A DNA stretch of 64,000 nt from Haliscomenobacter sp. (GCA_016707205.1 JADJHZ010000014.1:62001-126000), one strand, 5' to 3'; positions 19,348 through 28,560 are shown, counted from the first letter of the stretch. Notes: generated by a model not told the origin, from the letters alone. Made by a program: numbers and translations.

Positions 19348-19920
19348 TTACCCTACTTTCACCCATCCAGTCTCATTCAATACCGGTAACAACGTTACTT
19401 CAAACACCCCATCGCCGGTTAGGTAATTCGAAGCGCTGCTGTAAAGAAAATGTTCAGGTTGGTTAACCCAGCCTGCCCGCACTGGGTTAAAATGAATGTA
19501 GTTCAGTTTTTGGAGGATAAAATTTGGACTTGCCAATTCAATAGGCGCATTGGAATGCTGCCAAATCTGATGGCCGACCTGCGTTTTTTTTCCAAAGAAT
19601 GCAAACAAATAGAGTAACCATTCCCTTCTGCTTTCAGGGTTGGTTTTTACCGCTTCCAGGAGTTTGGTTGCCGTATATTTCTTAAAATCCCGGAGCACTC
19701 CGGAAAGGGTATAAGGCGGGTCAACGCTTAAAATCAGGTGAAGGTGGTTTGTCATGATCACATAGGCATATATCGTTAGTTTTTTGTGTTTGCTGTAAAA
19801 AGCCAGATTCTCCAACAAAATGTCTTTGTTGTCTTTTCTGGTAAACAGATCTACCCAACCGGCGGTGGTTAGGGTAACATAGTGCAGCGATTGCTGATTT
19901 CGGATTTTGTGTCCTCCCAT
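19348..19920 (-). CDS. REP-associated tyrosine transposase (RAYT, Y1_Tnp)
   Basis: A 190-residue HUH single-strand transposase of the IS200-related RAYT class. The HUH motif is MTNHLHLIL (His59, His61); the downstream LNYIHFNPVRAGW block holds the candidate nucleophile Tyr. RAYTs recognise REP hairpins. Here the gene is bounded by REP-like palindromes in opposite orientation (19191-19320 and 20081-20144), outside which lie inverted octamer arrays, as in a REPtron. The length fits the family. Confidence 0.88.
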   Translation of the reverse strand: MGGHKIRNQQSLHYVTLTTAGWVDLFTRKDNKDILLENLAFYSKHKKLTIYAYVIMTNHLHLILSVDPPYTLSGVLRDFKKYTATKLLEAVKTNPESRREWLLYLFAFFGKKTQVGHQIWQHSNAPIELASPNFILQKLNYIHFNPVRAGWVNQPEHFLYSSASNYLTGDGVFEVTLLPVLNETGWVKVG

Positions 19921-20080
19921 ATTAGCGTATTTGGTTCAAATGTCGAACCTTTTCGGGTTGCTTGCCAGACAGCTGGGGCAGGACAGTACCTTTCCAATAC
20001 TGGCATTGCCTAGGGGAATAAAGTCTTTGTTTTTTTGAAAACCAAAGGGTTGGACTGGGATTGATTTTGGCTGGTTGGGT

Positions 20081-20144
20081 GGTTTACGCCGGTCGGGGGA
20101 CCGGCGGATAGTTCCGCACGGAATCTGCGGATTCCGGCGAACAG
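20081..20144 (-). repeat. REP-like repeat, inverted copy
   Basis: Reverse complement of the 13579 copy: CGCCGGTC-GGGG-GACCGGCG, followed by the GGAATC-TGCG-GATTCC hairpin. It lies 160 bases upstream of the RAYT start codon and points the opposite way to the 19191 copies. Confidence 0.8.
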
Positions 20145-20182
20145 GTAGCTTCGCTACCCCGTTACTTCGCTACCCCGCTACT
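20144..20182 (-). repeat. Inverted octamer repeat arm
   Basis: GTAGCTTCGCTACCCCGTTA units are the reverse complement of the array at 19079-19190. They run up to the stop codon of the exonuclease gene. Confidence 0.75.
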
Positions 20183-21587
20183 CCTGCAATGCCGGTTTCA
20201 ATGGGGCGACGCCCAGCACTTTATTCTGATTGATGAAGCGGTGGATAATCCGATTGGTTTCCGGGTTGCCGGGAAAGTATTTGATGGAATCCTTGACCTC
20301 GTCTGTTCTGCCCGAAAATTCTTCTTTGGAAAGATAGCCATATCCGCGATACAGGCCTTGTTCTACGAGAATGACCGACAGCTCGCCGGGGTCGCGGCCT
20401 ATGTCCATGACGTAAAAGTCGTCGTCGAAGACGGTGCTTAGGAGTTGTTGCGCTTCGGCGGCGCGGGCGTTATAGAGCTCGGGCGGTTCGGCGCCGATAC
20501 AGGCGCCCTGGCATTGGCGGAGGTGGTAGAAAAAGCACGCCTTATTGGTTTTGCTTTCCCCGCACAGGTGGGCGCACAGGCCGAACCGTTCGCGGATGGA
20601 GTGGAGGTGGTTCCGGGCATGGTTCTGTTGGGCGTATTCCGAAACGATTTGCAGGCCTTTTCGTTCCTTGAGGCTCATGCGGTCCATGGCAAAGCAAACA
20701 TATCCCTGCTCGTTGGTCCAGGAGTGGATGACATAGGGGTAGGAGCGCCGGCGCTGGGCGCGGTTAACCTGGGGGTTGAGGCGTTTGATCTCGTGGGACT
20801 CCAGGAGCAGGGCTACCAGTTCGCTGCCGGTAGGTTCGTAGGTGACGTCGTGTACCAGTTGTTGCAATCGGGAGGCTTTGGAAGTCCGGTCGGCGAAATG
20901 CTCCGCAATCCGCTTCCGGATGTTGATGCTTTTTCCTACATACACCACGTCGCCGTTTTCGTCGTGAAAATAGTACACCCCGCAGGATTCGGGGAGCTTG
21001 TGGATTTTCTCCAGGCTAAAGTTTTGGGGAAGCCTGGACTCCTTCAGTCCCAGGTTGATCATCAGTTGCGCTTCCTCCCGGTTGGCGTCTTTTTGAAGAA
21101 TCAGATCCAGAATGGTGGCAGTAGCCTGTGCATCGCCCATGGCCCGGTGGCGGTTTTCCACGGGCACGCCCAGCGAAGCGGCCAGTTTGCCGAGGCTGTA
21201 GGAAGGGAGTCCGGGAAACGCTTGGCGGCTCAGGCGCACGGTACACAATTGCTTGCGGGTGTAGGTATAGCCCAGCCGCTTGAATTCTTCGCAAATGAAG
21301 CTGTAGTCGAACCGAACGTTGTGCGCGACGAATACGGCGTTTTCGGTCATCTCGACCACTTTGCGGGCGACTTCGTAAAATTTGGGCGCGTCGCGTACCA
21401 TGTCCTGCGTAATTCCCGTTAGTTCGACGATGCCCTGTGGAATGTAGCACTCGGGGTTGATCAGCGATTCCCACCGGCTGATGACACTTTCCCCATCGTA
21501 GAGGACGATGGCAATTTCCGTGATCCGGTCTCTGGCTGCCCGGCCTCCAGTGGTTTCAATATCGATGACGGCGTAGGATTTTGACAC
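20178..21587 (-). CDS. DnaQ-like exonuclease fused to UvrC-type GIY-YIG nuclease
   Basis: A 469-residue protein. The N-terminal 3'-5' exonuclease (DEDDh) has VIDIETTGG at about 6-14, VAHNVRFDYSFI and HRAMGDAQAT. The middle GIY-YIG domain (GVYYFHDENGDVVYVGKSINIRKRI) resembles UvrC/Cho. The C-terminal CQGACIG region is like UvrC cysteines. Such fusions are common in Bacteroidota and probably act in repair. No ATG fits; GTG at 21587 is chosen because it starts just before the exonuclease motif. The longer frame upstream is antisense to the next gene. Confidence 0.88.
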   Translation of the reverse strand: MSKSYAVIDIETTGGRAARDRITEIAIVLYDGESVISRWESLINPECYIPQGIVELTGITQDMVRDAPKFYEVARKVVEMTENAVFVAHNVRFDYSFICEEFKRLGYTYTRKQLCTVRLSRQAFPGLPSYSLGKLAASLGVPVENRHRAMGDAQATATILDLILQKDANREEAQLMINLGLKESRLPQNFSLEKIHKLPESCGVYYFHDENGDVVYVGKSINIRKRIAEHFADRTSKASRLQQLVHDVTYEPTGSELVALLLESHEIKRLNPQVNRAQRRRSYPYVIHSWTNEQGYVCFAMDRMSLKERKGLQIVSEYAQQNHARNHLHSIRERFGLCAHLCGESKTNKACFFYHLRQCQGACIGAEPPELYNARAAEAQQLLSTVFDDDFYVMDIGRDPGELSVILVEQGLYRGYGYLSKEEFSGRTDEVKDSIKYFPGNPETNRIIHRFINQNKVLGVAPLKPALQE

Positions 21588-21659
21588 AAAATCAGATTTA
21601 AGGTCGTACCTTGTTCCAGGCAAATGCCTTATTTTGGAACAAAATAAAACAAAGTTTCG

Positions 21660-22865
21660 ATGAAGATAAAATTTTTTGTTGGCCTTTTGCTTCTTGCTCC
21701 TCTTTTTGGCAAATGCCAGGATGCACAGGTAAATAACGTCGTAGTCCCGCAGCAAAAATCGGCTATTGTAGTGGGCGCCGAGCGGATGGATCTCTATTTG
21801 CCTAAACTCAAAGACAAAGCCGTCGGGTTGGTTATCAACCATACCGCAACCGTGGGGCAGAGCCACCTCCTCGACACGTTGCTGGCCCTTGGTATTCGGG
21901 TGGAGAAAGCCTTTGTCCCCGAGCATGGGCTCCGGGGTACTGCCGATGCCGGAGAAAAGATCACGGATGGAAAAGATGAGAAAACGGGCGTCGCTGTGGT
22001 CTCTCTTTATGGGCAAAAGCGCCAACCCGGCAAAGAAGATCTGGCTGGGCTGGACATCCTGATTTTTGATATTCAGGACGTCGGGGTGCGCTTCTACACG
22101 TATATTTCTACGCTGCACCATGTGATGCAGGCCTGCGCCGACAATAACCTGCCCCTGATGGTGCTCGATCGCCCCAACCCCAATGGGCACTTTGTCGACG
22201 GGCCCGTGTTGGACACCGCTTTCCGCTCGTTCGTGGGCATGCACCCCGTACCGGTAGTGCATGGAATGACGGTTGGCGAATATGCCCAGATGGTCAACGG
22301 CCAGGGCTGGCTGACAAAAGGCTCCAAATGCAAGCTCGAGGTAGTGAACTGCGCCAATTACACCCACGACACGCCTTATGAGCTGCCGCGCAAGCCATCG
22401 CCCAATTTGCCCAATATGCGGGCCATTTACCTCTATCCATCGATTTGCTATTTTGAAGGAACGCAAGTGAGCGTCGGCCGCGGAACAGATAAACAGTTCC
22501 AGGTGCTTGGAACGCCGGACTTTCCGATTGGGGACTATTCCTTCACGCCGGAGCCTAAACCGGGCGCGATGCAACCCGTCATGCTCGGCAAACTTTGCAA
22601 AGGATACGATTTGACCCGGCTTACTCCGGACGAAATCCGCAATTGGAAAAAGGTCAATCTCTTCTTCCTGATGCACTTTTACCAAAATTATGCCCAAAAA
22701 GACAAGTTCTTTCTGCCGTCCCTGTTTATCGATAAACTGGCGGGCGGGGATCATCTTCGCAAACAGATCACCGCAGGCATGACGGAAGATCAGATCCGCG
22801 CCACCTGGGAGCCCAAGCTCGAAGCGTATAAAACCATGCGGAAAAAATACCTGCTGTATCCGTAG
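21660..22865 (+). CDS. NamZ-like exo-beta-N-acetylmuramidase (DUF1343)
   Basis: A 401-residue exported protein with a signal peptide (FFVGLLLLAPLFGKCQ). The DUF1343 blocks include VGLVINHTATVG, FVPEHGLRG, DILIFDIQDVGVRFYTYISTL, MVLDRPNPNGHFVDGP and YFEGTQVSVGRGTDKQFQ. NamZ removes terminal MurNAc from peptidoglycan fragments in cell-wall recycling. It diverges from the exonuclease gene over a 72-base gap that must hold both promoters (a TTATTTTG box lies near 21631). Confidence 0.9.
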   Translation: MKIKFFVGLLLLAPLFGKCQDAQVNNVVVPQQKSAIVVGAERMDLYLPKLKDKAVGLVINHTATVGQSHLLDTLLALGIRVEKAFVPEHGLRGTADAGEKITDGKDEKTGVAVVSLYGQKRQPGKEDLAGLDILIFDIQDVGVRFYTYISTLHHVMQACADNNLPLMVLDRPNPNGHFVDGPVLDTAFRSFVGMHPVPVVHGMTVGEYAQMVNGQGWLTKGSKCKLEVVNCANYTHDTPYELPRKPSPNLPNMRAIYLYPSICYFEGTQVSVGRGTDKQFQVLGTPDFPIGDYSFTPEPKPGAMQPVMLGKLCKGYDLTRLTPDEIRNWKKVNLFFLMHFYQNYAQKDKFFLPSLFIDKLAGGDHLRKQITAGMTEDQIRATWEPKLEAYKTMRKKYLLYP

Positions 22866-22875
22866 GTTAACCGCG

Positions 22876-23397
22876 TTATTTGACCACTTTCTTCAACGTA
22901 TGCTGCCCGGGGCGCACGATCTGTAGGTCGACGAACAGGGCAGCATACCGGTCGTTCCGTATCTTAACCATCAACTCTTCCGTCAGGAACATTTGGCTGC
23001 CGGCGTCTTCCTGTAAATAGCGGACCTCGGTGAGTATGCCAATTTCCTCCTCGAAAGGAAGCTGATAACCTGTTGTGTTTGTCAGCCTCCGGCCTGAGAC
23101 CTGTGTGCCGGAATAGGTGTCTATCCGTAGAGCGCCGGAAGAAGGCGCCGGTCCTTTTGGCGCAATCAAGATCCGAAGGTCCGTTTCGGGTTGATTGGTC
23201 TGGGTCCACTCGCCATGCAAAAAGCTGCTCTTTCCGGTAAGCGAAATGATGTTCCCCTGTACTGATAACCCCGAAAATTGATCGCTCAGGATCAGGTCAG
23301 GATATTGGAACACCACATCTTCCTTGTCCGGTATAGATGAAGTGCACCCCAATGCCAAAACCAGCCAAACCAAAGGAAGGACTTGTGCGGTTTTCAT
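22876..23397 (-). CDS. Putative lipoprotein of unknown function
   Basis: A 173-residue protein with a type II signal peptide: LVWLVLALGC, where the Cys at about 18 would be lipidated. The rest is beta-rich with no recognised catalytic motif. It is followed 10 bases on, in convergent orientation, by the NamZ gene. It shares a strand with the aminotransferase gene, separated by 12 bases, and is probably cotranscribed with it. I do not recognise the family. Confidence 0.7.
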   Translation of the reverse strand: MKTAQVLPLVWLVLALGCTSSIPDKEDVVFQYPDLILSDQFSGLSVQGNIISLTGKSSFLHGEWTQTNQPETDLRILIAPKGPAPSSGALRIDTYSGTQVSGRRLTNTTGYQLPFEEEIGILTEVRYLQEDAGSQMFLTEELMVKIRNDRYAALFVDLQIVRPGQHTLKKVVK

Positions 23398-23409
23398 AGC
23401 GTTTTCTTT

Positions 23410-24705
23410 TTAAACCCGCGCATAATCCCGAATCGCTTTGACCAGCACATCCAGGTCGCGGGTAGTCGTGTACACGTTGGGTGTAAGCCGAACTCCATGG
23501 ATGTTTTCCCATTCGATGGTGGTCGAGTGGATTTTGTGGGCGTTAAACAAATGGGCGCCTACTTCTCCGGGTTTTTTCCCGTCGATGCCCAGTAGCCCGA
23601 TTGCTCCGCTCCAGTCTTTGGACAGGGGCGTATGGAGGTGTACGTTGGGCAGGTCGAGTACGCGTTCCGCCCAGTAGTTTTTGAGGTAGTGCAGGCGGAG
23701 TTCTTTCCGCTCGGCGCCGATCATGTGGTGGAAATCGATTGCTACCCCGATACCTTGTTCGATGGCAAAGGACCGGGTGCCCAGGTTTTCAAACTTCCGG
23801 ATATTGTCGCTTTCCGGGTCGCCAGCGGCAAATAGGGGGTAGAGGTTTTTGATTTTGTCTTTTTTGACGTATAAAAGGCCGCTGCCAAACGGGGCGCACA
23901 GCCACTTGTGGAGGCTGGTCCCGTAGTAGTCGCATTCCAGGTCGGGAAGGGTGTATTGAAAATGGGCGAAGGTGTGGGCGCCGTCGACCAGCACCTCGAT
24001 GCCCCGTTTGTGGGCTTCCTGGGCAATCTCCTTTGCCGGCAGGATTTGCCCGTTCCAGTTGATCATATGGGTGACGTGGACCACTTTGGTCCTGGGCGTA
24101 AACGCATCGGTAAACCCTTTGACGATGGCGGCCTTGTCTTCTATCGGAAAGTCGAAAGAGATCCATTTCAGGACAATCCCATCGCGTTTTTCGCGCTGTT
24201 TCCACGCGTTGATCATATTGGGGTAATCCTGTTTGGTAAGCACGACTTCGTCGCCGGCTTTGAGCCGGAGGCCAAAGATGATGGTTTCGAGCGCTTCGGA
24301 GGAGTTGCGGTTGATGGCGAGTTCATCCGGGGAGCAGCCGGCGATATCCGACAGGTTGCGGCGCAGCGGTTCGCGGCCTTCGTCGAGGGTACGCCACATA
24401 TAATACGACGGCGTTTCGTTGCTCAGTCGGTTGTAGCGCTCCACGGCTTCCTGGACGACCTTGGGCTGGGGAGACACCCCGCCGTTGTTCAGGTTGATGA
24501 TATTGGGAGAAACGGTGTACGCCTGTTTGATCTGGTACCAGAACGTTTCGTCGGTGACGGCGTCTTCCGGCGATTGGTCCTGCAGGCGTTCCAGGGATTT
24601 CAGGAGGCTTTTCCCCTGAGCGCTGGCAAAAAAAGGCGTTGCCGCAGCGACACCGGCCAAAGCGGTGAAGCGGCGAAGAAAATTCCGGCGGTCAGCTGCA
24701 TTCAT
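23410..24705 (-). CDS. Exported class V PLP-dependent aminotransferase
   Basis: A 431-residue protein whose N-terminus (RRNFLRRFTALAGVAAATPFF) looks like a twin-arginine-type export signal, so it is probably periplasmic. The rest is a fold-type I aminotransferase similar to isopenicillin N epimerase and cysteine-desulfurase-like enzymes: NRNSSEALETIIFGL, VDGAHTFAHF, and YYGTSLHKWLCAPFGSG with the PLP Lys in LHKW. The substrate is unknown. It heads a two-gene unit with the lipoprotein downstream. Confidence 0.88.
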   Translation of the reverse strand: MNAADRRNFLRRFTALAGVAAATPFFASAQGKSLLKSLERLQDQSPEDAVTDETFWYQIKQAYTVSPNIINLNNGGVSPQPKVVQEAVERYNRLSNETPSYYMWRTLDEGREPLRRNLSDIAGCSPDELAINRNSSEALETIIFGLRLKAGDEVVLTKQDYPNMINAWKQREKRDGIVLKWISFDFPIEDKAAIVKGFTDAFTPRTKVVHVTHMINWNGQILPAKEIAQEAHKRGIEVLVDGAHTFAHFQYTLPDLECDYYGTSLHKWLCAPFGSGLLYVKKDKIKNLYPLFAAGDPESDNIRKFENLGTRSFAIEQGIGVAIDFHHMIGAERKELRLHYLKNYWAERVLDLPNVHLHTPLSKDWSGAIGLLGIDGKKPGEVGAHLFNAHKIHSTTIEWENIHGVRLTPNVYTTTRDLDVLVKAIRDYARV

Positions 24706-24765
24706 GGCTGGATGTTTTGAATTTACCGGAAGGTAAGGAATTTTCCGAAACCGCCATATCCCGGC

Positions 24766-25278
24766 TTATCCAAACAAGAGGGCTGCTTCTTTTTTGATGG
24801 CTTCCAGCGCTTTTTCCTGGGCAGTGCCTCCTCTTTGGGCCAGGAGGTTGAAGATGGTTTCCGCGAGTTTTCTCCCTTCCTCCATCCCGGAGATTTGCCC
24901 GGTAGCGTGGTTGATGAGGTGGACGGTGTCGTCGCGGGAGAATTTGATGATTTCCCATAATGGACTGGACACATACACCTGCTGGGTGATGTTGTGCTCG
25001 TATTCCTGCTGGATCGCCAGAAGCAGCGTGAGCCGGTATTCTTTGACGTTGAGGCCTTCCGGGCGCACCCGCATCAGCAGGTTGGGAAGGTCGATGCGCT
25101 CGCAGAAGAGCGACAAGCGCTCGTAGGCTTGCAGGCGAAGGGGCAGGGTGGCGTCTTTGCTTTTGTCGCGCCCTTCGGCGGATTGAAGGCGGAGTTGCTG
25201 CGCAAAAAAGTAGCGAAGCAGGCGGTCGATGGTAAAGTACACGATGAGGGCCGGAACGGCGACCTTGATAATTTCCAA
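24766..25278 (-). CDS. Membrane-anchored conserved Bacteroidota protein (DUF7935-like)
   Basis: A 170-residue protein with one N-terminal membrane segment (VAVPALIVYFTIDRLL) and a helical cytosolic body: LRLQAYERLSLFCERIDLPNLLMRV, EYEHNITQQVYVSSPLWEIIKFSRD. This pattern matches a small family seen in many Bacteroidota, which I believe is DUF7935. The function is unknown; no catalytic residues are evident. Confidence 0.7.
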   Translation of the reverse strand: MEIIKVAVPALIVYFTIDRLLRYFFAQQLRLQSAEGRDKSKDATLPLRLQAYERLSLFCERIDLPNLLMRVRPEGLNVKEYRLTLLLAIQQEYEHNITQQVYVSSPLWEIIKFSRDDTVHLINHATGQISGMEEGRKLAETIFNLLAQRGGTAQEKALEAIKKEAALLFG

Positions 25279-25441
25279 AGGGTGGTTAACCAGGCAGGCA
25301 TACAGTGCGTTTTGGGGCGAAGCTAGCAGATATTGGCAAAAATCTCACCCCAAAGAACGGATTTTTGTCCAAACTAATTTTGCCTATGCGTTGTTGCCTA
25401 TGTATATTTGATCTAAATTTACAGTAAACGGAATTGTTGAG

Positions 25442-25792
25442 ATGAGCGAAGTCAAGACGGATCTGCAGCCGATACAACTTACCGATGGCGCCCTGCGCCA
25501 ATTGCTTCGGATCAAGTCCGAAGAAAACATCCCCGACGATCACGGGCTTCGAATTGGCGTCAAAGGTGGCGGTTGTTCTGGGTTTTCCTATATATTGGGA
25601 TTCGACGTGGAAAAAGAAGGGGACACCATCTATCAAATCAACGGCATGAAAGTCCTCATGCAGAAAGCCCACGCGATCTACCTCCTGGGCATGGAAATCG
25701 ACTGGGTAGAAGGGCTCAGCAACCGGGGCTTTGCCTTCAACAACCCCAACGCCAAAGAAACCTGCGGCTGCGGCACGTCGTTTTCCGCCTAG
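25442..25792 (+). CDS. IscA/ErpA-like Fe-S cluster carrier
   Basis: A 116-residue A-type carrier protein (HesB fold). The three cluster ligands are visible: Cys in VKGGGCSGFSY, and the C-terminal pair in ETCGCGTSFSA. It accepts clusters from the scaffold and delivers them to apoproteins. The start at 25442 places the family-typical LTDGALRQLLRI near residue 15. No other SUF/ISC gene is adjacent. Confidence 0.93.
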   Translation: MSEVKTDLQPIQLTDGALRQLLRIKSEENIPDDHGLRIGVKGGGCSGFSYILGFDVEKEGDTIYQINGMKVLMQKAHAIYLLGMEIDWVEGLSNRGFAFNNPNAKETCGCGTSFSA

Positions 25793-25865
25793 AAGTTATC
25801 TAAGAACCCTTTCCAGGGTGTGGGCAGCATTCCTTAACCCAATGGCAAAGGCTGACGAAGCACTT

Positions 25866-25949
25866 TCCCCCTTTGAAGGGGGTTAGGGGGATGAAAGTTT
25901 TGGGATTGCCGGGAAAGGTTTCATCCCCCCGACCCCCTTCAAAGGGGGA
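25866..25949. repeat. CCCCCTTTGAAGGGGG palindromic intergenic element
   Basis: About 30 bases (CCCCCTTTGAAGGGGG, then TTAGGGGGATGAAA) are repeated in reverse complement 20 bases downstream. Each arm also contains its own small hairpin, making a cruciform-like unit between two plus-strand genes. Related CCTCCCCCTAACCCC motifs lie at 31087 and 31188. Confidence 0.75.
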
Positions 25950-25953
25950 GAAC

Positions 25954-26027
25954 CCTGTTTGCCGTCCCGCAATAAGCGGGACAGATTTCGTGCAGGATTA
26001 TTCTGCGGTCCCCCGACCGCAGTCAAA
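25954..26027 (+). repeat. REP-like repeat with inserted hairpin
   Basis: It resembles the 19260 copy (CTGTTTGCCG...GATTTCGTGCAGGA) but a GTCCCGC-AATAA-GCGGGAC hairpin at 25964-25982 replaces the left arm of the first stem. The second stem reads CTGCGGTC-CCCC-GACCGCAG, with compensating changes relative to CGCCGGTC, so base pairing has been kept. Confidence 0.7.
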
Positions 26028-26127
26028 CATTCCCCCGTTTTGCCCCCGGCCTCGGGGTATGTTCTTTTAAGCCCGCCTCAAAAAAGAACCCGGTTTTCCC
26101 TTAAATTTACGCCCAAACTGATTTCGT

Positions 26128-28470
26128 ATGAAAAATACCCTGGCTATTCTGTTTTGGACCTTGCCTCTATTTGCTGCAAGTCAATCGACGCATATCTTAA
26201 CCATAAACCCGGCAGGCCCCGGAGGCGGGACGGCCGCCAATGCCCAAATCGCCCGCTTTGGCCCCTTTTCGTGCGGCGTATCCGGAACTATGATTCTGGC
26301 GAACAATGGGCAGGGAAGCACGCTCGGATGCGGGAGCATCAGCAACGACCTGACGGGCAAGGTCGCCCTGATCGACCGCGGAACCTGCAGTTTTGCCGAA
26401 AAGGTGCTCAACGCCCAGAATAAAGGCGCTAAAGCGGTCGTGGTGATCAACAATGCAGCCGATACCACCCTGATCAATATGGGCCCCACTGACCCGTTCT
26501 CGAAAGACGTCGTCATTCCCAGCTTTTTTGTTACCCAATCTACCGGCAACGCGCTGAAAACCGCGCTAAACGCCGGCCAGCAAATTGCTATTGCCGCCAG
26601 ACCGGTGGCGGAGCAGGACCCGCTGGCGCGAACCATCGTCTGGGGCAATCTCCCCGGGCAGGGCGACTTTGCCGGAGGGCGCAACGGCTGGACGGTAAAC
26701 AATATCTGGTGTATCAACGGTCAGACGAAGCCCAAAGGCGACCTCTGGCAGTGGAGCGCCGACGCCTTTGCCCCCGGCAATTGTGGCAGGGGAGATATCC
26801 TTTCGCCCACCCGATGTAACGGAGCGATGGCCTTTGCTTCCAACTTCCTGGACGACAAGGGCGGCGCCTGCGGGCAAGGCCTTGGCACTGGCGACTGCCC
26901 CGTTGGGCAGCTTGGGGAATTGATTTCCCCGGTTATCCCGCTTCGGGGCCAGGGAACTTCCGGGTACACCCTGAAATTTTACCAATCTTTGCGCCAGTTT
27001 AACAGCGATTACTTCTTGCTCTGGTCGGTCAATGGGGGCGCAACATGGGATACCACCGCCATTAACCAGGAGTTTGAAACCTATGAGGTCAATACCGTTC
27101 CCTACCTGTTAGTCCCTTTGAGCGGGACGACCAATGCCGACAGCCTGATCGTCAAGTTCCTGTTTCAGGGGAACTACTACTTCTGGGTGATCGACGACGT
27201 CCAGATCCTGGTTCAGGAACCGAACAACCTCCGGATCACCGATTTTTATGCGCTTCCTGCGAATATGTACACTCCCCTCAGCCAGGTGGAGCCTGTTGGT
27301 TTCCTGGCCGACGTGGCTAATATCGGGTCGCAAGCCCAGGCCGGGGTGCGGCTGAAAATGACCGTGCAGGATAGTACAGCCGCCGTTCGGTTTCAGGCCG
27401 AAAACGCCTTAGGGGCGCTGGCATCCAACTCCCTGCTGGAAAATCAGGTCGTTCCGGGAACGTTCACTCCGAATGCCGTGGGGAGTTATAAAGGCGCTTA
27501 CGAAGTTATCAGCGGATTGACCGATTTTGACCCGACCGACAACGTCCGGTCCTTCACCTTTTTTGTTACCGATTCTACGTTCGCCAAGGAAGACGGAACG
27601 AATACCCGGACGATCTCTCCGGACCTGAACAACTGGGCGGCCAACGAACCGCCCTCTGTCGCCTATGGGAACGTGTTTTACGTTCCCCGGGGCAAAGGCG
27701 TTTTTTCCCGGAATATCCAGTTTGTCATCCCCAATGCCGAGGAGCTTAAAGGGCGTGGACTGATCCTGTCCCTGTACCAATGGACCGATACCAATGGGGA
27801 CCGCGCCGCCCAGGCAGCCGAACGCACCCTGGCCGCTTTTAATTTTTACGAAGTACTTGGGACCGAATCCAACCCGCTTCGCCTGATTTCCGTTCCGGTG
27901 CCCGGCCCCGAAGAGCCGCCGTTGGAACTGGAAGACTCCACGACCTATCTGGTGATGCTCGAATACTATGCCCCTGCGGTGGACGGCATCACGCTGGATG
28001 CGCTGATCAGTACCCGGTATGATTACAAAGCGCAGTATCTGCTGAGCTTGCTGAATGGCAAACCCCGGTTCACGACCATGACCGGCACGGCGGGCGATTT
28101 GACCAAGGACACCTACAGTCCCATTGGCTTTAGTCCTTCGGTTGGGGATTATTCCTATGTGATCCGCTGGGATATCAGCAAAAGCGGGGGCGTAACCCCT
28201 ACGCTGGATTTACCGTCCATCGACGATCAAACGGCTGTATTCCCCAATCCGGCAACCGAATTGGTGCATATTCAATTTGACCTGAAAGAACCCGCCAAGG
28301 TTATGACGGTCGAATGGATCGATCCTTCGGGGAGGGTTTTGAGCCGGTACCGCTGGGAAAATATACAAAAAGAAATCCGCTCCATCCCCGCTGCTGGCTT
28401 GAGCCCCGGCATGTACTTTCTCCGGATGGTTTCCGATCAGGGGTGGGCGGTTAAGAAAGTAGCGAAGTAG
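26128..28470 (+). CDS. Large secreted PA-domain protein with T9SS sorting domain
   Basis: A 780-residue secreted protein. The signal peptide is about residues 1-18 (ILFWTLPLFAASQS). A protease-associated domain follows (VALIDRGTCSFAEKVLNAQNKGAKAVVVINN), then beta-sandwich regions containing TSGYTLKFYQSLRQFN and YYFWVIDDVQIL. The last 75 residues are a type A T9SS signal: VFPNPATELVHIQF, then LSPGMYFLRM, ending in KKVAK. No catalytic motif is seen, so it may bind surfaces or polymers. The C-terminal sorting domain supports Bacteroidota origin. Confidence 0.9.
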   Translation: MKNTLAILFWTLPLFAASQSTHILTINPAGPGGGTAANAQIARFGPFSCGVSGTMILANNGQGSTLGCGSISNDLTGKVALIDRGTCSFAEKVLNAQNKGAKAVVVINNAADTTLINMGPTDPFSKDVVIPSFFVTQSTGNALKTALNAGQQIAIAARPVAEQDPLARTIVWGNLPGQGDFAGGRNGWTVNNIWCINGQTKPKGDLWQWSADAFAPGNCGRGDILSPTRCNGAMAFASNFLDDKGGACGQGLGTGDCPVGQLGELISPVIPLRGQGTSGYTLKFYQSLRQFNSDYFLLWSVNGGATWDTTAINQEFETYEVNTVPYLLVPLSGTTNADSLIVKFLFQGNYYFWVIDDVQILVQEPNNLRITDFYALPANMYTPLSQVEPVGFLADVANIGSQAQAGVRLKMTVQDSTAAVRFQAENALGALASNSLLENQVVPGTFTPNAVGSYKGAYEVISGLTDFDPTDNVRSFTFFVTDSTFAKEDGTNTRTISPDLNNWAANEPPSVAYGNVFYVPRGKGVFSRNIQFVIPNAEELKGRGLILSLYQWTDTNGDRAAQAAERTLAAFNFYEVLGTESNPLRLISVPVPGPEEPPLELEDSTTYLVMLEYYAPAVDGITLDALISTRYDYKAQYLLSLLNGKPRFTTMTGTAGDLTKDTYSPIGFSPSVGDYSYVIRWDISKSGGVTPTLDLPSIDDQTAVFPNPATELVHIQFDLKEPAKVMTVEWIDPSGRVLSRYRWENIQKEIRSIPAAGLSPGMYFLRMVSDQGWAVKKVAK

Positions 28471-28556
28471 GGAAAAGTTGCGAGGTTGCGAAGTTACGAG
28501 GTTGCGAAGTTGAGTGAAAGCCTCGCAACTTCGCAACTTCGCAACTTCGCAACTTT
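28459..28556. repeat. Octamer repeat inverted pair between convergent genes
   Basis: GTTGCGAA/GTTACGAG units (28459-28514) face their complement (CTTCGCAA units, 28523-28556) across a short loop, giving a long imperfect stem followed by TTTTATTTT. It may serve as a terminator for the T9SS-protein gene and icd. Confidence 0.75.
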
Positions 28557-28560
28557 TATT

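Noticed and set aside
21588..22754. N-terminal extension of the exonuclease frame on the minus strand
   Set aside because: It is antisense to the clear NamZ-like gene; the exonuclease motif begins just after the GTG at 21587.
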